This document shows, one piece after another, positions 16,678 through 25,956 of a DNA stretch of 64,000 nt. The DNA is from an uncultured Clostridium sp. GTDB taxonomy: Bacteria > Bacillota > Clostridia > TANB77 > CAG-508. The stretch lies in the NCBI GenBank assembly GCA_900556975.1, contig USQZ01000002.1, forward strand, positions 1 to 64,000, read 5' to 3'. Every line of letters begins with the position of its first letter. Position 1 is the first letter of the stretch. The notes beneath the pieces were generated by a model. The model saw only the letters and a list, made by a program, of their open reading frames with translations, made no database searches and was not told the origin of the DNA. The position numbers were made by a program, and so were the translations under genes.

Positions 16678-18453
16678 ATGAGAGCAAACGAATATAGAAC
16701 ACATTATTGTAATGAATTACGATTAGAAGATGTTGGAAAAGAAGTACGACTTGCTGGATGGGTACAAAAAATAAGAAATTTAGGAAAAATGACATTTGTT
16801 GATTTAAGAGACGAATTTGGAATTACTCAAATAATAATTTCTGATGATGAAAATTTAAAATCACAAATGGCTGATTTAAAAACAGAATGTGCAATAACTG
16901 TAACAGGTAAAGTTGCTGAAAGGTCTAATAAAAATAAAGAGATAGAAACTGGCGATATAGAAATTGTTGCAGAAAAAATCACTATTCTTGGAAAATGTAG
17001 AGCAGTTCTTCCTTTTGAAATAAATCAAAAAGAAGCACAAGAAGTAAGAGAAGATTTAAGATTAGAGTATAGATTTTTAGATTTAAGAAACGATAAAATT
17101 CATAAAAATATTTTACTTAGATCTAAAATATTAAAAACAATGAGAGATGAAATGGATAGATTAGGATTTACAGAAATCCAAACTCCAATTTTAGCAAACT
17201 CATCACCAGAGGGAGCTAGAGACTTCTTAGTACCAAGTAGATTACATCCAGGTGAATTTTACGCATTACCACAAGCCCCACAACAATTTAAACAATTGCT
17301 TATGATATCTGGATTTAATAAATATTATCAAATAGCTCCATGCTTTAGAGATGAAGATCCAAGAGCTGATAGATCACCAGGAGAATTTTATCAATTAGAC
17401 TTTGAAATGAGCTTTGCAACACAAGATGATGTATTAGCAGTTGGAGAAGAAGTTATTTCAAATGTGTTCAAAAAAAATAGCGATTGGAAAATATCAGAAG
17501 CACCATTTGTAAGAATTCCATACAAAGAAGCTATGGAGAAATATGGTACTGATAAACCAGATTTAAGAAATCCATTGATAATAATAGATGTTACAAAAGT
17601 ATTTGAAAACACTGAATTTAATGCGTTTAAAGGAAAAACAATAAAAGCAATTGTAACTCATAATATGACAGACAAGCCAAGAAAATTCTTTGATCAAATG
17701 TCTGAATTTGCAGTATCAGAATTAGATGCTAAAGGATTAGCTTGGACAAAAGTTGATGAAAATGGAGAACTAACAGGTGGAATCTCTAAATTCATAACAC
17801 CAGAAAATAAAAATGCATTAGAAGAAATTGCTGAAATTACAAAGGGTGATGCAATATTCTTCATAGCTGATGAATTTGAAAAAGCTCAAAAAATAGCTGG
17901 TGGAGTAAGAATTGAATTAGGAAAAAGATTAGATTTAATTGAGAAAAATATATATAAATTCTGCTGGATAGTAGATTTCCCAATGTATGAATTATCAGAC
18001 GAAGGAACAATAGACTTTAACCACAACCCATTCTCAATGCCACAAGGCGGAATGGAAAGCTTAGAAAATAAAGATCCACTTGATATTTATGCATATCAAT
18101 ATGACTTAGTTGGTAATGGATATGAGCTTGCATCTGGAGCTGTAAGAAATCATGACCAAGAAATCATGATAAAAGCATTTGAAATTGCTGGATATACTGA
18201 AGAAGATGTAAAAGGAAAATTCGGAGCTTTATATAATGCTTTTAGTTATGGTACACCACCACATGCAGGTGCCGCACCAGGTGTTGATAGAATAGTAATG
18301 CTTCTAGCAAAAGAAGACAATATCAGAGAAGTTGTTGCATTCCCTAAAAACAAAAAAGCAAGAGATGTATTAATGAGAGCACCATCTAAAGTTTCAGAGC
18401 AACAATTAAAAGACGTTCATATAAAATTAGACTTAGAAGAAAAAGAAAACTAA
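16678..18453 (+). CDS. aspS: Aspartyl-tRNA synthetase (bacterial type)
   Basis: Class IIb synthetase charging tRNA-Asp. 591 aa, the bacterial length with the GAD insertion. N-terminal OB anticodon-binding domain (VRLAGWVQKIRNLGKMTFVDLRD), motif 1 (TPILANSSPEGARDFLVPSR), motif 2 (FRDEDPRADRSPGEFYQLD) and motif 3 (GVDRIVMLLAKEDNIREVVAFP). Alone on its transcript, without the hisS that often precedes it. Whether it is discriminating or also charges tRNA-Asn cannot be judged without alignment. Confidence 0.97.
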   Translation: MRANEYRTHYCNELRLEDVGKEVRLAGWVQKIRNLGKMTFVDLRDEFGITQIIISDDENLKSQMADLKTECAITVTGKVAERSNKNKEIETGDIEIVAEKITILGKCRAVLPFEINQKEAQEVREDLRLEYRFLDLRNDKIHKNILLRSKILKTMRDEMDRLGFTEIQTPILANSSPEGARDFLVPSRLHPGEFYALPQAPQQFKQLLMISGFNKYYQIAPCFRDEDPRADRSPGEFYQLDFEMSFATQDDVLAVGEEVISNVFKKNSDWKISEAPFVRIPYKEAMEKYGTDKPDLRNPLIIIDVTKVFENTEFNAFKGKTIKAIVTHNMTDKPRKFFDQMSEFAVSELDAKGLAWTKVDENGELTGGISKFITPENKNALEEIAEITKGDAIFFIADEFEKAQKIAGGVRIELGKRLDLIEKNIYKFCWIVDFPMYELSDEGTIDFNHNPFSMPQGGMESLENKDPLDIYAYQYDLVGNGYELASGAVRNHDQEIMIKAFEIAGYTEEDVKGKFGALYNAFSYGTPPHAGAAPGVDRIVMLLAKEDNIREVVAFPKNKKARDVLMRAPSKVSEQQLKDVHIKLDLEEKEN

Positions 18454-18457
18454 TTTA

Positions 18458-18486
18458 TTGACAACACTTAGCAAACCATATATACT
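18458..18486 (+). promoter_or_regulatory. Consensus-like sigma A promoter
   Basis: Perfect TTGACA (18458-18463), 17-base spacer, TATACT (18481-18486), upstream of the secreted hydrolase at 18520. Confidence 0.8.
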
Positions 18487-18519
18487 ATAAGCGAAAATAT
18501 AAAAAGAGAGGTCTTTTTA

Positions 18520-19821
18520 ATGAATAAACTAAAAAAAGTAGCAATAACACTAGCTGTAATATTGTTTATTTTAACTAATATAAAATATTCTTTAGGAGTT
18601 ACAGGAAAGATAACTGCAGAAACAATAAGAATAAGAGCTGAAGCAACAACTGATTCAAAAATAATCGAAATTGGAAATGCTGGAGAAAAGGTTGATATAG
18701 TTGGATTAGAAGGCGACTGGTATAAAGTTAGTTTTAAAGGAAAAACAGGATACATTTACAAAGATTATCTAACACCAGACGGTGAGGTTACACCATCAAA
18801 TCAAACTAATGAAAATACTTCTGATGCAACCCAATCACCAGAAACATCAACAACACCAGAAACAACACCATCAGAAACTCCTACACAAACAACTAATGAT
18901 AAAGCAATGGAATTAGGAAATGTAGTTAATAAGGAAACATCAGCATATTTACTTCCTAATTTTACATCTACTAAAATAGAAAAAGTAAATAAAGACCAAG
19001 AAATAAAATTAATAACAACAATGGCTAATTGGGCTAAAATAGAAATAAATCAGAAAGAAGCATGGATACCAAAAACATTCTTAATGAAAGAAGTTAGTGT
19101 AGAAACAACTAAACCTACTGAACAACAACCTGAAGAAACGACAGAAACTCAACCAGAAACACAACAACCAGAACAAACTACACAACCTGCTGTTAGTAAA
19201 GCAGCATATATTTCTTCAAATGCATCAGCGCATTTTAGATCAGGTCCATCAACTTCCTCACAATCATTAGGAAAATTACCTAAGAACACAAAAATAACAA
19301 TAACAGGTGAAGAAAATGGTTGGTATAAAGTATCTTATAACGGTAAAGAAGGATACATATCAAAATCATTAGTAACAGAAGGTGAACCACCTGCAACTAC
19401 TTCATCAAGAAGCCAAGAAGAACCAAGAAGTGCAACAACAACTACTGCACAAGCATCAAGCAACAATGTAGTTCAAGTTGCAGAAAGCTATGAAGGAAGT
19501 AGATACGTTTCTGGAGGAAGTTCTCCATCAGGATTTGATTGTTCAGGATTTACACAATATGTATATGGAAAATGTGGAATTACACTTTCAAGAACTTCAT
19601 ATACACAAGCTACTCAAGGTACAGCAGTAGGTAAATCAGAATTACAACCAGGAGACTTACTATTATTCCATTATTATGGAAGCTCTTCAATAGGACACGT
19701 TGGAATATATGTAGGTAATGGAAAGTTTATACATGCAGCAAACTCAAATAGAGGAGTTGTATATGATTCAATAGAATCAGGATATTATGCAGATAATTAT
19801 GCAGGAGCAAGAAGATTATAA
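18520..19821 (+). CDS. Secreted SH3b-NlpC/P60 peptidoglycan endopeptidase
   Basis: 433 aa. Signal peptide (residues 1-27), then three bacterial SH3 domains (about 28-88, 130-192, 228-287), each with a (N/D)WYKV-type or NWAKIEI core and a GYI/WIPK end, separated by Thr/Gln/Pro/Glu-rich linkers. C-terminal NlpC/P60 domain (about 317-433) with catalytic Cys in FDCSGFTQY, His in GHVGIYVG and the third polar residue His in IHAANS. It should cut gamma-D-Glu-diamino acid bonds in peptidoglycan for wall turnover or separation. Strong own promoter. The SH3 domains target it to the wall. Confidence 0.92.
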   Translation: MNKLKKVAITLAVILFILTNIKYSLGVTGKITAETIRIRAEATTDSKIIEIGNAGEKVDIVGLEGDWYKVSFKGKTGYIYKDYLTPDGEVTPSNQTNENTSDATQSPETSTTPETTPSETPTQTTNDKAMELGNVVNKETSAYLLPNFTSTKIEKVNKDQEIKLITTMANWAKIEINQKEAWIPKTFLMKEVSVETTKPTEQQPEETTETQPETQQPEQTTQPAVSKAAYISSNASAHFRSGPSTSSQSLGKLPKNTKITITGEENGWYKVSYNGKEGYISKSLVTEGEPPATTSSRSQEEPRSATTTTAQASSNNVVQVAESYEGSRYVSGGSSPSGFDCSGFTQYVYGKCGITLSRTSYTQATQGTAVGKSELQPGDLLLFHYYGSSSIGHVGIYVGNGKFIHAANSNRGVVYDSIESGYYADNYAGARRL

Positions 19822-19891
19822 AATTCAGAATGAGGTGAATTAAATAAATATATTACTAGTAGTAAATTTTGGGTATATACTAGGAATATTA

Positions 19892-22126
19892 ATGGGGCTA
19901 TACATAAACAATGGTATAGCTCTATTTTTATGTGTAGAAATATTAATATACATAGTAATCTCAAATATAAGAAAAACAAAACGATATGTAAAATTATTAA
20001 TAAATAAAAAGATTTTTATTATATTTTTAATTGCACAAATTACATCAGGAATAATTGTTATCCAAAAAGAAAATAAATTTAAAAAAGCATATGAAAATAT
20101 TGAGAACATACAAGCGATTGTGAAACTGGAAACAGATACTATACAAAAAGGAAATTATACAGAGTACGTAATTAAAATAGTAAAATGTGAGAATCATCCA
20201 AGTATAGAAAAAACAAAGTTAAAAATGACAGACACAAAAAATACTCAATATCAAAAAGGAGATATGCTACAAATTCAAGGTGAGTATGAAAAAATAAGTT
20301 CATACAAAAATAAAGGAGTATTTAATTATGAAACTTATCTTAAAAAAGATAATATATATGGAAAAATCAAAGCAAATAAAATTACTCTAAAGCAGAAAAC
20401 TAAAAACAAAATTAGAATTTCTCCCAAAATAAAGGAAAAATTTAAACAAAATTTTGAAGAGAAAACAGCAAATTATTTTATAACAATTATTTTAGGAGAT
20501 AAATCAGAACTAGATAAGCAAATAAAAGAGAATTTTCAAAGTGGCGGAATATCACATTTACTAGCAATTTCAGGCATGCACATCAACTGCATAATTTTAA
20601 TAATTACATACATCGTAAATAAAACAATAAACTCATACAAAATTCGAAAGATAACCACAATTATTGCATTAGTAATTTATGGACTAATAATAGAATTTAC
20701 GCCATCAGCTACAAGAGCAATAATAATGGCGATTATGCATCAGACAGCATTAATTTTATTAGAAAAGGATAACTTTTTAGTAAACATTTCAATAGCTAGT
20801 TTTATAATATTAATAATAAGTCCTTATTACTTAGTTGATACAGGATTTTTGCTCTCATTTACAGCAACAATAAGTATTGTATATGTGTACAAAAAATTAA
20901 GAAAAGAAGTAAGTAAAAACAAGATAATTCAATCAATTTCAGACAGTTTGATATTAACAATATCCGCAAATATTTTAATAGCACCAATAGTAATATGTCT
21001 TTTCAAAAAGATTTCATTATCAATGTTTATAATTGGAATAATAATTTCGCCTTTTATATTTATAATAGAAATAATAGGAATCTTGATTATAATTATTCCG
21101 AGTTTTATTCTAAAATTTTTAAAAGTACCGATTGAACTTTTTATATCAATATTCGATTTTTTATCATCAATTAATTTTTTAACTATCTATTTTAAAGTCC
21201 CAAACATAATTCAAATTATTTTATATTATACAATTATAATTAAATTTCTATTTAAACCCAAAAGAAAAATCATAAGCAAAATATTAATATGTATTATAGT
21301 AATCTCAATTGTTAGCCAATTAATATATTCTTCGTATTCTATATTATTTAGGAAGTTTGAAATAAACTTGATAGATGTAGGACAAGGAGATAGCACATTA
21401 ATTGTTACTCCTAAAAATAAAAAGATATTAATAGATGGTGGTGGAAATGAAAATTACGACATAGGTGCAAATGTGCTAATACCATATCTGTTAAACAAGA
21501 AAATTAAACAAATAGATTATTTGATGATTTCGCATTTTGATACTGATCATGTAGGTGGAACATTTAAAGTTTTAGAAAAATTAAAAGTTAAACAAGTTAT
21601 AATATCACAGCAAAAAGAAGATAGCTCTAACTTTCAAAAGTTCCTTGAAATTGCAAAAAAGAGAAATATTAAAATAATAGTAGTAAAAGCCGGAGACATT
21701 ATTCAAATAGAAAAAAATATTTATATAGAGGTGCTATGGCCAACCGAAAAATTAGAAATATCAACTAATCCTTTAAATAATAATTCAATTGTAGCAAAAT
21801 TAATTTATGAAAACACAAGCATATTATTTACAGGAGACATTGAAGCCAAGGCAGAGAAAGAACTAGTAAAAAAATATGATAAAAATTTAAAATCAGATAT
21901 CTTAAAAGTAGCTCATCATGGCTCCCAAACTTCATCAACACAAGATTTTATTGATAAAGTTAATCCTAAAATTGCATTAATAGGAGTAGGCTACAAAAAT
22001 AAATTTGACCATCCATCATATACAACCATAAAAACATTAGAAAAAAGAAAAATAAAAATTTATCGAACAGATTTAATGGGAGAGATAAATATTAAGATAA
22101 AAAATAGCAAAATAATGTGCAAATAA
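19892..22126 (+). CDS. comEC: ComEC/Rec2 family DNA-uptake channel protein
   Basis: 744 aa. Order of domains: N-terminal membrane segments and an OB-like DUF4131 region (about 30-170), the Competence channel domain with many hydrophobic helices (HLLAISGMHINCI, then PSATRAIIMA, about 205-470), and a C-terminal metallo-beta-lactamase-like domain (IDVGQGDSTLI, ISHFDTDHVGG, FTGDIEAKAE, KVAHHGSQTSS). ATG 19892 has no ribosome site and starts inside a hydrophobic helix; in-frame codons back to ATA 19844 encode NILLVVNFGYILGIL and lie 6 bases after AGGTG, so the true start may be the ATA (see findings). No comEA or comEB nearby. Confidence 0.9.
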   Translation: MGLYINNGIALFLCVEILIYIVISNIRKTKRYVKLLINKKIFIIFLIAQITSGIIVIQKENKFKKAYENIENIQAIVKLETDTIQKGNYTEYVIKIVKCENHPSIEKTKLKMTDTKNTQYQKGDMLQIQGEYEKISSYKNKGVFNYETYLKKDNIYGKIKANKITLKQKTKNKIRISPKIKEKFKQNFEEKTANYFITIILGDKSELDKQIKENFQSGGISHLLAISGMHINCIILIITYIVNKTINSYKIRKITTIIALVIYGLIIEFTPSATRAIIMAIMHQTALILLEKDNFLVNISIASFIILIISPYYLVDTGFLLSFTATISIVYVYKKLRKEVSKNKIIQSISDSLILTISANILIAPIVICLFKKISLSMFIIGIIISPFIFIIEIIGILIIIIPSFILKFLKVPIELFISIFDFLSSINFLTIYFKVPNIIQIILYYTIIIKFLFKPKRKIISKILICIIVISIVSQLIYSSYSILFRKFEINLIDVGQGDSTLIVTPKNKKILIDGGGNENYDIGANVLIPYLLNKKIKQIDYLMISHFDTDHVGGTFKVLEKLKVKQVIISQQKEDSSNFQKFLEIAKKRNIKIIVVKAGDIIQIEKNIYIEVLWPTEKLEISTNPLNNNSIVAKLIYENTSILFTGDIEAKAEKELVKKYDKNLKSDILKVAHHGSQTSSTQDFIDKVNPKIALIGVGYKNKFDHPSYTTIKTLEKRKIKIYRTDLMGEINIKIKNSKIMCK

Positions 22127-22132
22127 CGATAC

Positions 22133-22161
22133 TTGAAAAAATAAAGAAAAAATGCTAAAAT
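22133..22161 (+). promoter_or_regulatory. Sigma A promoter of the receiver-like gene
   Basis: TTGAAA (22133-22138), 17-base spacer, TAAAAT (22156-22161). It excludes any coding start before about 22168. Confidence 0.65.
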
Positions 22162-22223
22162 ACGAAATATATAATTTAGAAGTCTGTAAACGTATATATG
22201 TTCATAGAGGGAGGAATGCCAAA

Positions 22224-22610
22224 ATGAGAATGTTAATCGTTGAGGACGATAAGCGGAAGCTACATAAAATTCTGGAGATTTTAAAACCTGAATTTGAATA
22301 CGATGTAGCTACATGCGAAAAAGATGCAATGCAGTTAGCAAAGCACAAAGAGTATGAAGTTTTAATAACAGACATGCAATTTCCAAAAGAAAAAGGAGAA
22401 ACGGTTCAGAGAAATGCAGGAGTAGAACTCATAAAAAAAATGAAAGAAACTCACAAAGAAAAAATGCCCAAAATAATTGTATATTCTTTAATTTCCATTG
22501 AAAAAGTATGGGAAAGATTAGGCGAAATACCACCAAAAGAATATATAGGTCAGGTAGTTTTTCATCAGAATCTAGAAGTCCTTTTAAAGAAGGTAAAAGA
22601 AGAGATTTAG
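22224..22610 (+). CDS. Stand-alone atypical response-regulator receiver protein
   Basis: 128 aa from ATG 22224 behind GGGAGGAATG; the frame is open from 22152 but that lies upstream of the transcription start. Receiver fold: MRMLIVEDDKRK with the acidic pair, LITDMQFPKEKG with the phospho-acceptor Asp, and a Ser in VYSLIS. The conserved Lys of beta-5 is not at its usual place (VVFHQNLEVL), and a loop of about 9 residues (ETVQRNAGVE) follows the Asp. No output domain. Phosphorylation and partner are unknown. One-gene unit with its stop codon inside the terminator loop. Confidence 0.7.
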   Translation: MRMLIVEDDKRKLHKILEILKPEFEYDVATCEKDAMQLAKHKEYEVLITDMQFPKEKGETVQRNAGVELIKKMKETHKEKMPKIIVYSLISIEKVWERLGEIPPKEYIGQVVFHQNLEVLLKKVKEEI

Positions 22611-22625
22611 CTCTCTTCTTTTATT
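22597..22625 (+). terminator. Terminator overlapping the receiver-gene stop codon
   Basis: aagaagaga (22597-22605) pairs perfectly with tctcttctt (22612-22620); the TAG stop (22608-22610) is in the loop; T-rich tail. Confidence 0.8.
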
Positions 22626-22685
22626 CTTGTATAATTTCTTCAAAAAAGGTACATACTACCAACAAAAGAAAAAGGTGGTATATTT

Positions 22686-23264
22686 GTGAAGAAATTAATT
22701 ATTTTTATTATAATGTTATTAATTTTTTTAGCTAGCTGTGGTATTGGATATTTTTATTTAAATACAAGGGAAGATCAAAGAAACGATAGTAAACCAGATG
22801 AAGGAGTGACTGTAATAAAAAATAATATAGAAAACGAAACAATTTCAACAGAAACAGCAGAAGAAAAAATTTCACCAAATGCAGAATTGACAGAAGTTGT
22901 ATTGTATAAAAAATGTGGACATGAAATTGCAAAAAGTAGAAAGGTTCCAACAGAACTTGTTAATTTAGATGAAAAAGAATTTGAAGAAAAATATAAAGAA
23001 TATCAAATTGAAGAATTTTCAGATAAGCAAGTATCAATATATAATGAAGTAGATAAGGTGTGTCCAGAGCATTATAAGATAGGAGTAGCAGAGGGAGTAG
23101 TAAATATATATAGAAAAAATGAGGATGGGGAAGAAGAATTATATGAGATGACCAATATATCATTAGAATATTTACCTGAAGAAGAGCAAGCAAAATTAGG
23201 TAGTGGAATTGAGATTATCGGAGAAGAAGAATTAAATTCCGTATTAGAAAATTTAGAAAGTTAA
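22686..23264 (+). CDS. BofC-like membrane-anchored protein
   Basis: 192 aa, GTG start at 22686. One N-terminal membrane segment (KLIIFIIMLLIFLASCGIGYFYL), then an acidic linker and a region beginning TEVVLYKKCGHEIAKSRKVP. The C-terminal part (CPEHYKIGVAEGVVNIYRKNEDGEEELYEMTNISLEYLPEEEQAKL, in order) matches the BofC C-terminal domain, known from the forespore protein that checks SpoIVB-dependent sigma K activation in Bacillus. Assignment is to the domain; whether this one acts in sporulation or in another envelope signalling step is not shown. Confidence 0.7.
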   Translation: MKKLIIFIIMLLIFLASCGIGYFYLNTREDQRNDSKPDEGVTVIKNNIENETISTETAEEKISPNAELTEVVLYKKCGHEIAKSRKVPTELVNLDEKEFEEKYKEYQIEEFSDKQVSIYNEVDKVCPEHYKIGVAEGVVNIYRKNEDGEEELYEMTNISLEYLPEEEQAKLGSGIEIIGEEELNSVLENLES

Positions 23265-23412
23265 AAAATAATAAAATTATGAATATTATTATTAATGAGC
23301 ATATATAACAATTTGTATAAAGTTAAAACGAATTTTACAATATTATCGTCAATTAAATTAAAAATTTAGATAATTATCTTTCAGTATAACTTGAGGATGA
23401 TAATTAGAATCA

Positions 23413-23440
23413 AAAAAAGAGCGATTATTCGCTCTTTTTT
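23413..23440. terminator. Bidirectional terminator shared by the BofC-like gene and clpE
   Basis: Perfect 12-bp stem (23413-23424 with 23429-23440, core gagcga/tcgctc) with A- and T-tracts on both sides. The clpE stop codon starts in its loop, so the last clpE codons lie in the hairpin. Confidence 0.88.
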
Positions 23441-25746
23441 GATTTAGCAGTTTTAGAAACTACTGTAAATTTTAATTCATCTTTTTTGCAATCAACTTTA
23501 ACAGTTTGACCTGGCATAAGATCTGATCTTAAAAGCATTTCGGCAATTTCATCTTCAATATATTTTTGAATTGCTCTTCTTAAAGGTCTAGCACCATATT
23601 TTAAATCAGTACCTTTTGCTAAAACATATTTTTTAGCAGAAGCAGAAACTGAAAGTTTAATATCTTTATTTGCCAATGCATAATCAGTATGTTTTAGTAA
23701 TAAATCTATAATTTGAAGTAGTTCATCTGATGTTAAACTATCAAATGTAACGATTTCATCAACACGATTTAAAAATTCTGGTCTAAATAATTCTTTTAAT
23801 GCTGAATTTATTTTTCCGTTATCAACAGATTGTTTACCAAATCCTATTGAATTTGTATTTAAATTTGAACCAGCATTAGATGTCATAATAATAATTGTAT
23901 TTTCGAAATTAACTGTATTTCCTTGAGAATCAGTTAATTTACCATCATCTAAAACTTGAAGTAAAATGTTAAATACATCTGGATGAGCTTTTTCTATTTC
24001 ATCTAAAAGAATAATAGAATATGGTTTTCTCTTAACTTTTTCAGTTAATTGACCAGCATCATCATAGCCAACATATCCAGGAGGAGAACCTATTAATTTA
24101 GATGTTGAATGACTCTCCATATATTCAGACATATCTATTCGTATAATTGAATCTTCACTTCCAAACATTTCAGAAGCAAGAGCCTTTGCAAGTTCGGTTT
24201 TACCAACACCTGTAGGACCTACAAATATAAATGAAGGTGGTCTTTTTGTAGTTTGAAGTCCAGCACGATTTCTTCTAATTGCTTTTGCAACAGCAGAAAC
24301 AGCAGCATTTTGACCAATAATTCTCTTATGAAGATTTGCTTCTAAGTTTAATAATTTTTGAGTTTCAGCTTCAGTAATTTTTGTAACAGGAATTTTAGTC
24401 CAGTTTTCAATAACTTCAGCAATATCTTGAACAGTTAAAGCTTTTAACTGTAAGTTTTTATTTAATTCTTCTAAACGATCATTTAAGATACATTCTTTAG
24501 TTTTTAAATCAGCAGCTTTTTGATAATCCTCAGTTGAATCTGAAGAAACAGCTTCTTCTTTTTCCTCAGCAATTTTAGCTAATTTATTTTTTATAACTTC
24601 AATTTCATAAAGTTCTTTATTATTAAGATTTATTCTAGAGCAAGCCTCATCAATTAAATCGATTGCTTTATCTGGTAAAAATCTATCATGAATATATTTT
24701 TCAGACATTTTAACAGTTTTTTCAATAACATCATTTGATATTAAAACTTTATGATAATCTTCATAATATTTTTTTATTCCTTGAATAATTTCAATAGTGT
24801 CATCAATTGAAGGCTCATCAACAATAACAGGTTGGAATCTTCTTTCTAAAGCAGAATCTTTTTCAATATATTTTCTATACTCAGTAAGAGTAGTAGTACC
24901 AATTAATTGAATTTCACCATTAGAAAGAGAAGGTTTCAAAATATTTGCAGCATTCATCGAATGTTCCGCATCACCAGCTCCAATAATATTATGAATTTCA
25001 TCAATAACTAAGATAATATTTCCATAAGATTTACACTCATCAACTAAAGCTTTCATTCTTGATTCGAATTGACCTCTAAATTGAGTTCCAGCAATAACTG
25101 AAGTCATATCAAGTAAATAAACTTCTTTATTAAGCAATTTAGCAGGAACATTTCCCTCAGCAATTCTTATAGCTAAACCTTGAGCAATAGCAGTTTTACC
25201 AACACCAGGTTCACCAATCAAACAAGGATTGTTTTTAGAACGTCTATTTAATATTTGAGTAATTCTTTGAATTTCTTTATTTCTGCCAATAACTCTATCA
25301 AGTTTTCCTTGTTTAGCTTTATCTGTTAAATTTGTTCCAAAAGAATCAAGAAACCTTTTCTTTTTATTATCTTTTGGACGCTTTTCAGTTTTAACTTTTT
25401 TTCTGCCAGATTGTTCTGAAGAGTTTGCAGATGTAGAATTTTCAGAAGTATTATCTTTTTTATTTAGTCCGAAAATACTACCAAGCATTGGCCCTAAAGC
25501 TTGCATATCGTCACTATCCATATCTGAAATGTTTTCAGTAATATCACTAAAAATATTTTCTAATTGTGATGACATATCATTAAGCTCTTCTTCTGAAAGG
25601 TTAGACTGTTTAGCAAGAACTTCAAGTGGATTAATTCCTTTTTCTTTAGCACAGCTGTAGCATAAACCTTCTACTGAATTTTTATCATCTTCAAATTTAT
25701 TTATAAAAATAACTGCTGTATTTTTTTTACATATTGAACATAACAT
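23425..25746 (-). CDS. clpE: ATP-dependent Clp protease ATP-binding subunit ClpE
   Basis: Hsp100 unfoldase that feeds ClpP. 773 aa from ATG 25746, which has AAGGAGAG upstream; the longer open frame to 25860 runs into the promoter. N-terminal zinc finger MLCSICKKN ... GLCYSCAKEKG replaces the ClpC N-domain repeats and defines ClpE. AAA+1 has GEPGVGKTAIAQ and VIDEIHNIIGAG; a UVR-like coiled-coil segment (DYQKAADLKTKECILNDRLEEL) links to AAA+2 with GPTGVGKTELAKA and LLDEIEKAH; SIGFG may be the ClpP-contact loop. No clear CtsR box was found. Confidence 0.9.
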   Translation of the reverse strand: MLCSICKKNTAVIFINKFEDDKNSVEGLCYSCAKEKGINPLEVLAKQSNLSEEELNDMSSQLENIFSDITENISDMDSDDMQALGPMLGSIFGLNKKDNTSENSTSANSSEQSGRKKVKTEKRPKDNKKKRFLDSFGTNLTDKAKQGKLDRVIGRNKEIQRITQILNRRSKNNPCLIGEPGVGKTAIAQGLAIRIAEGNVPAKLLNKEVYLLDMTSVIAGTQFRGQFESRMKALVDECKSYGNIILVIDEIHNIIGAGDAEHSMNAANILKPSLSNGEIQLIGTTTLTEYRKYIEKDSALERRFQPVIVDEPSIDDTIEIIQGIKKYYEDYHKVLISNDVIEKTVKMSEKYIHDRFLPDKAIDLIDEACSRINLNNKELYEIEVIKNKLAKIAEEKEEAVSSDSTEDYQKAADLKTKECILNDRLEELNKNLQLKALTVQDIAEVIENWTKIPVTKITEAETQKLLNLEANLHKRIIGQNAAVSAVAKAIRRNRAGLQTTKRPPSFIFVGPTGVGKTELAKALASEMFGSEDSIIRIDMSEYMESHSTSKLIGSPPGYVGYDDAGQLTEKVKRKPYSIILLDEIEKAHPDVFNILLQVLDDGKLTDSQGNTVNFENTIIIMTSNAGSNLNTNSIGFGKQSVDNGKINSALKELFRPEFLNRVDEIVTFDSLTSDELLQIIDLLLKHTDYALANKDIKLSVSASAKKYVLAKGTDLKYGARPLRRAIQKYIEDEIAEMLLRSDLMPGQTVKVDCKKDELKFTVVSKTAKSKKSE

Positions 25747-25815
25747 ATATAAGTAATCTCTCCTTAAAAATAATTCTAAATATTCCCATAAAAATGAGAA
25801 TAAATATACTAAAAT

Positions 25816-25844
25816 ATAATACAACAAAAAAACGGAATAGTCAA
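25816..25844 (-). promoter_or_regulatory. Sigma A promoter of clpE
   Basis: On the minus strand TTGACT (25839-25844) and TATTAT (25816-25821) are 17 bases apart, 70 bases before the clpE start. Confidence 0.65.
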
Positions 25845-25956
25845 GGTTAGAAGCTTCCAATAAATAAATTTTATAATTGAAATTAAAGCTTTTTAATGTT
25901 ATACTATAATAAGTTATTTTTAATTTAAAAAAATATGAATCATATGAGGAGTAAAT

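Noticed and set aside
22152..22223. Longer start for the receiver-like protein
   Set aside because: It lies at or before the -10 box of the only promoter in the gap and has no ribosome site; ATG 22224 follows GGGAGGA.
4288..22610. The orphan Spo0A domain and the receiver-only protein as a split Spo0A
   Set aside because: The receiver at 22224 does not resemble the Spo0A receiver, lacks the switch Lys and is 18 kb away; only the similar transcription-unit style supports a link.
25816..25860. CtsR or CIRCE operator before clpE
   Set aside because: Only one loose half-site (agtcaag) overlaps the -35 region; no tandem GGTCAAA heptads and no CIRCE inverted repeat were seen.
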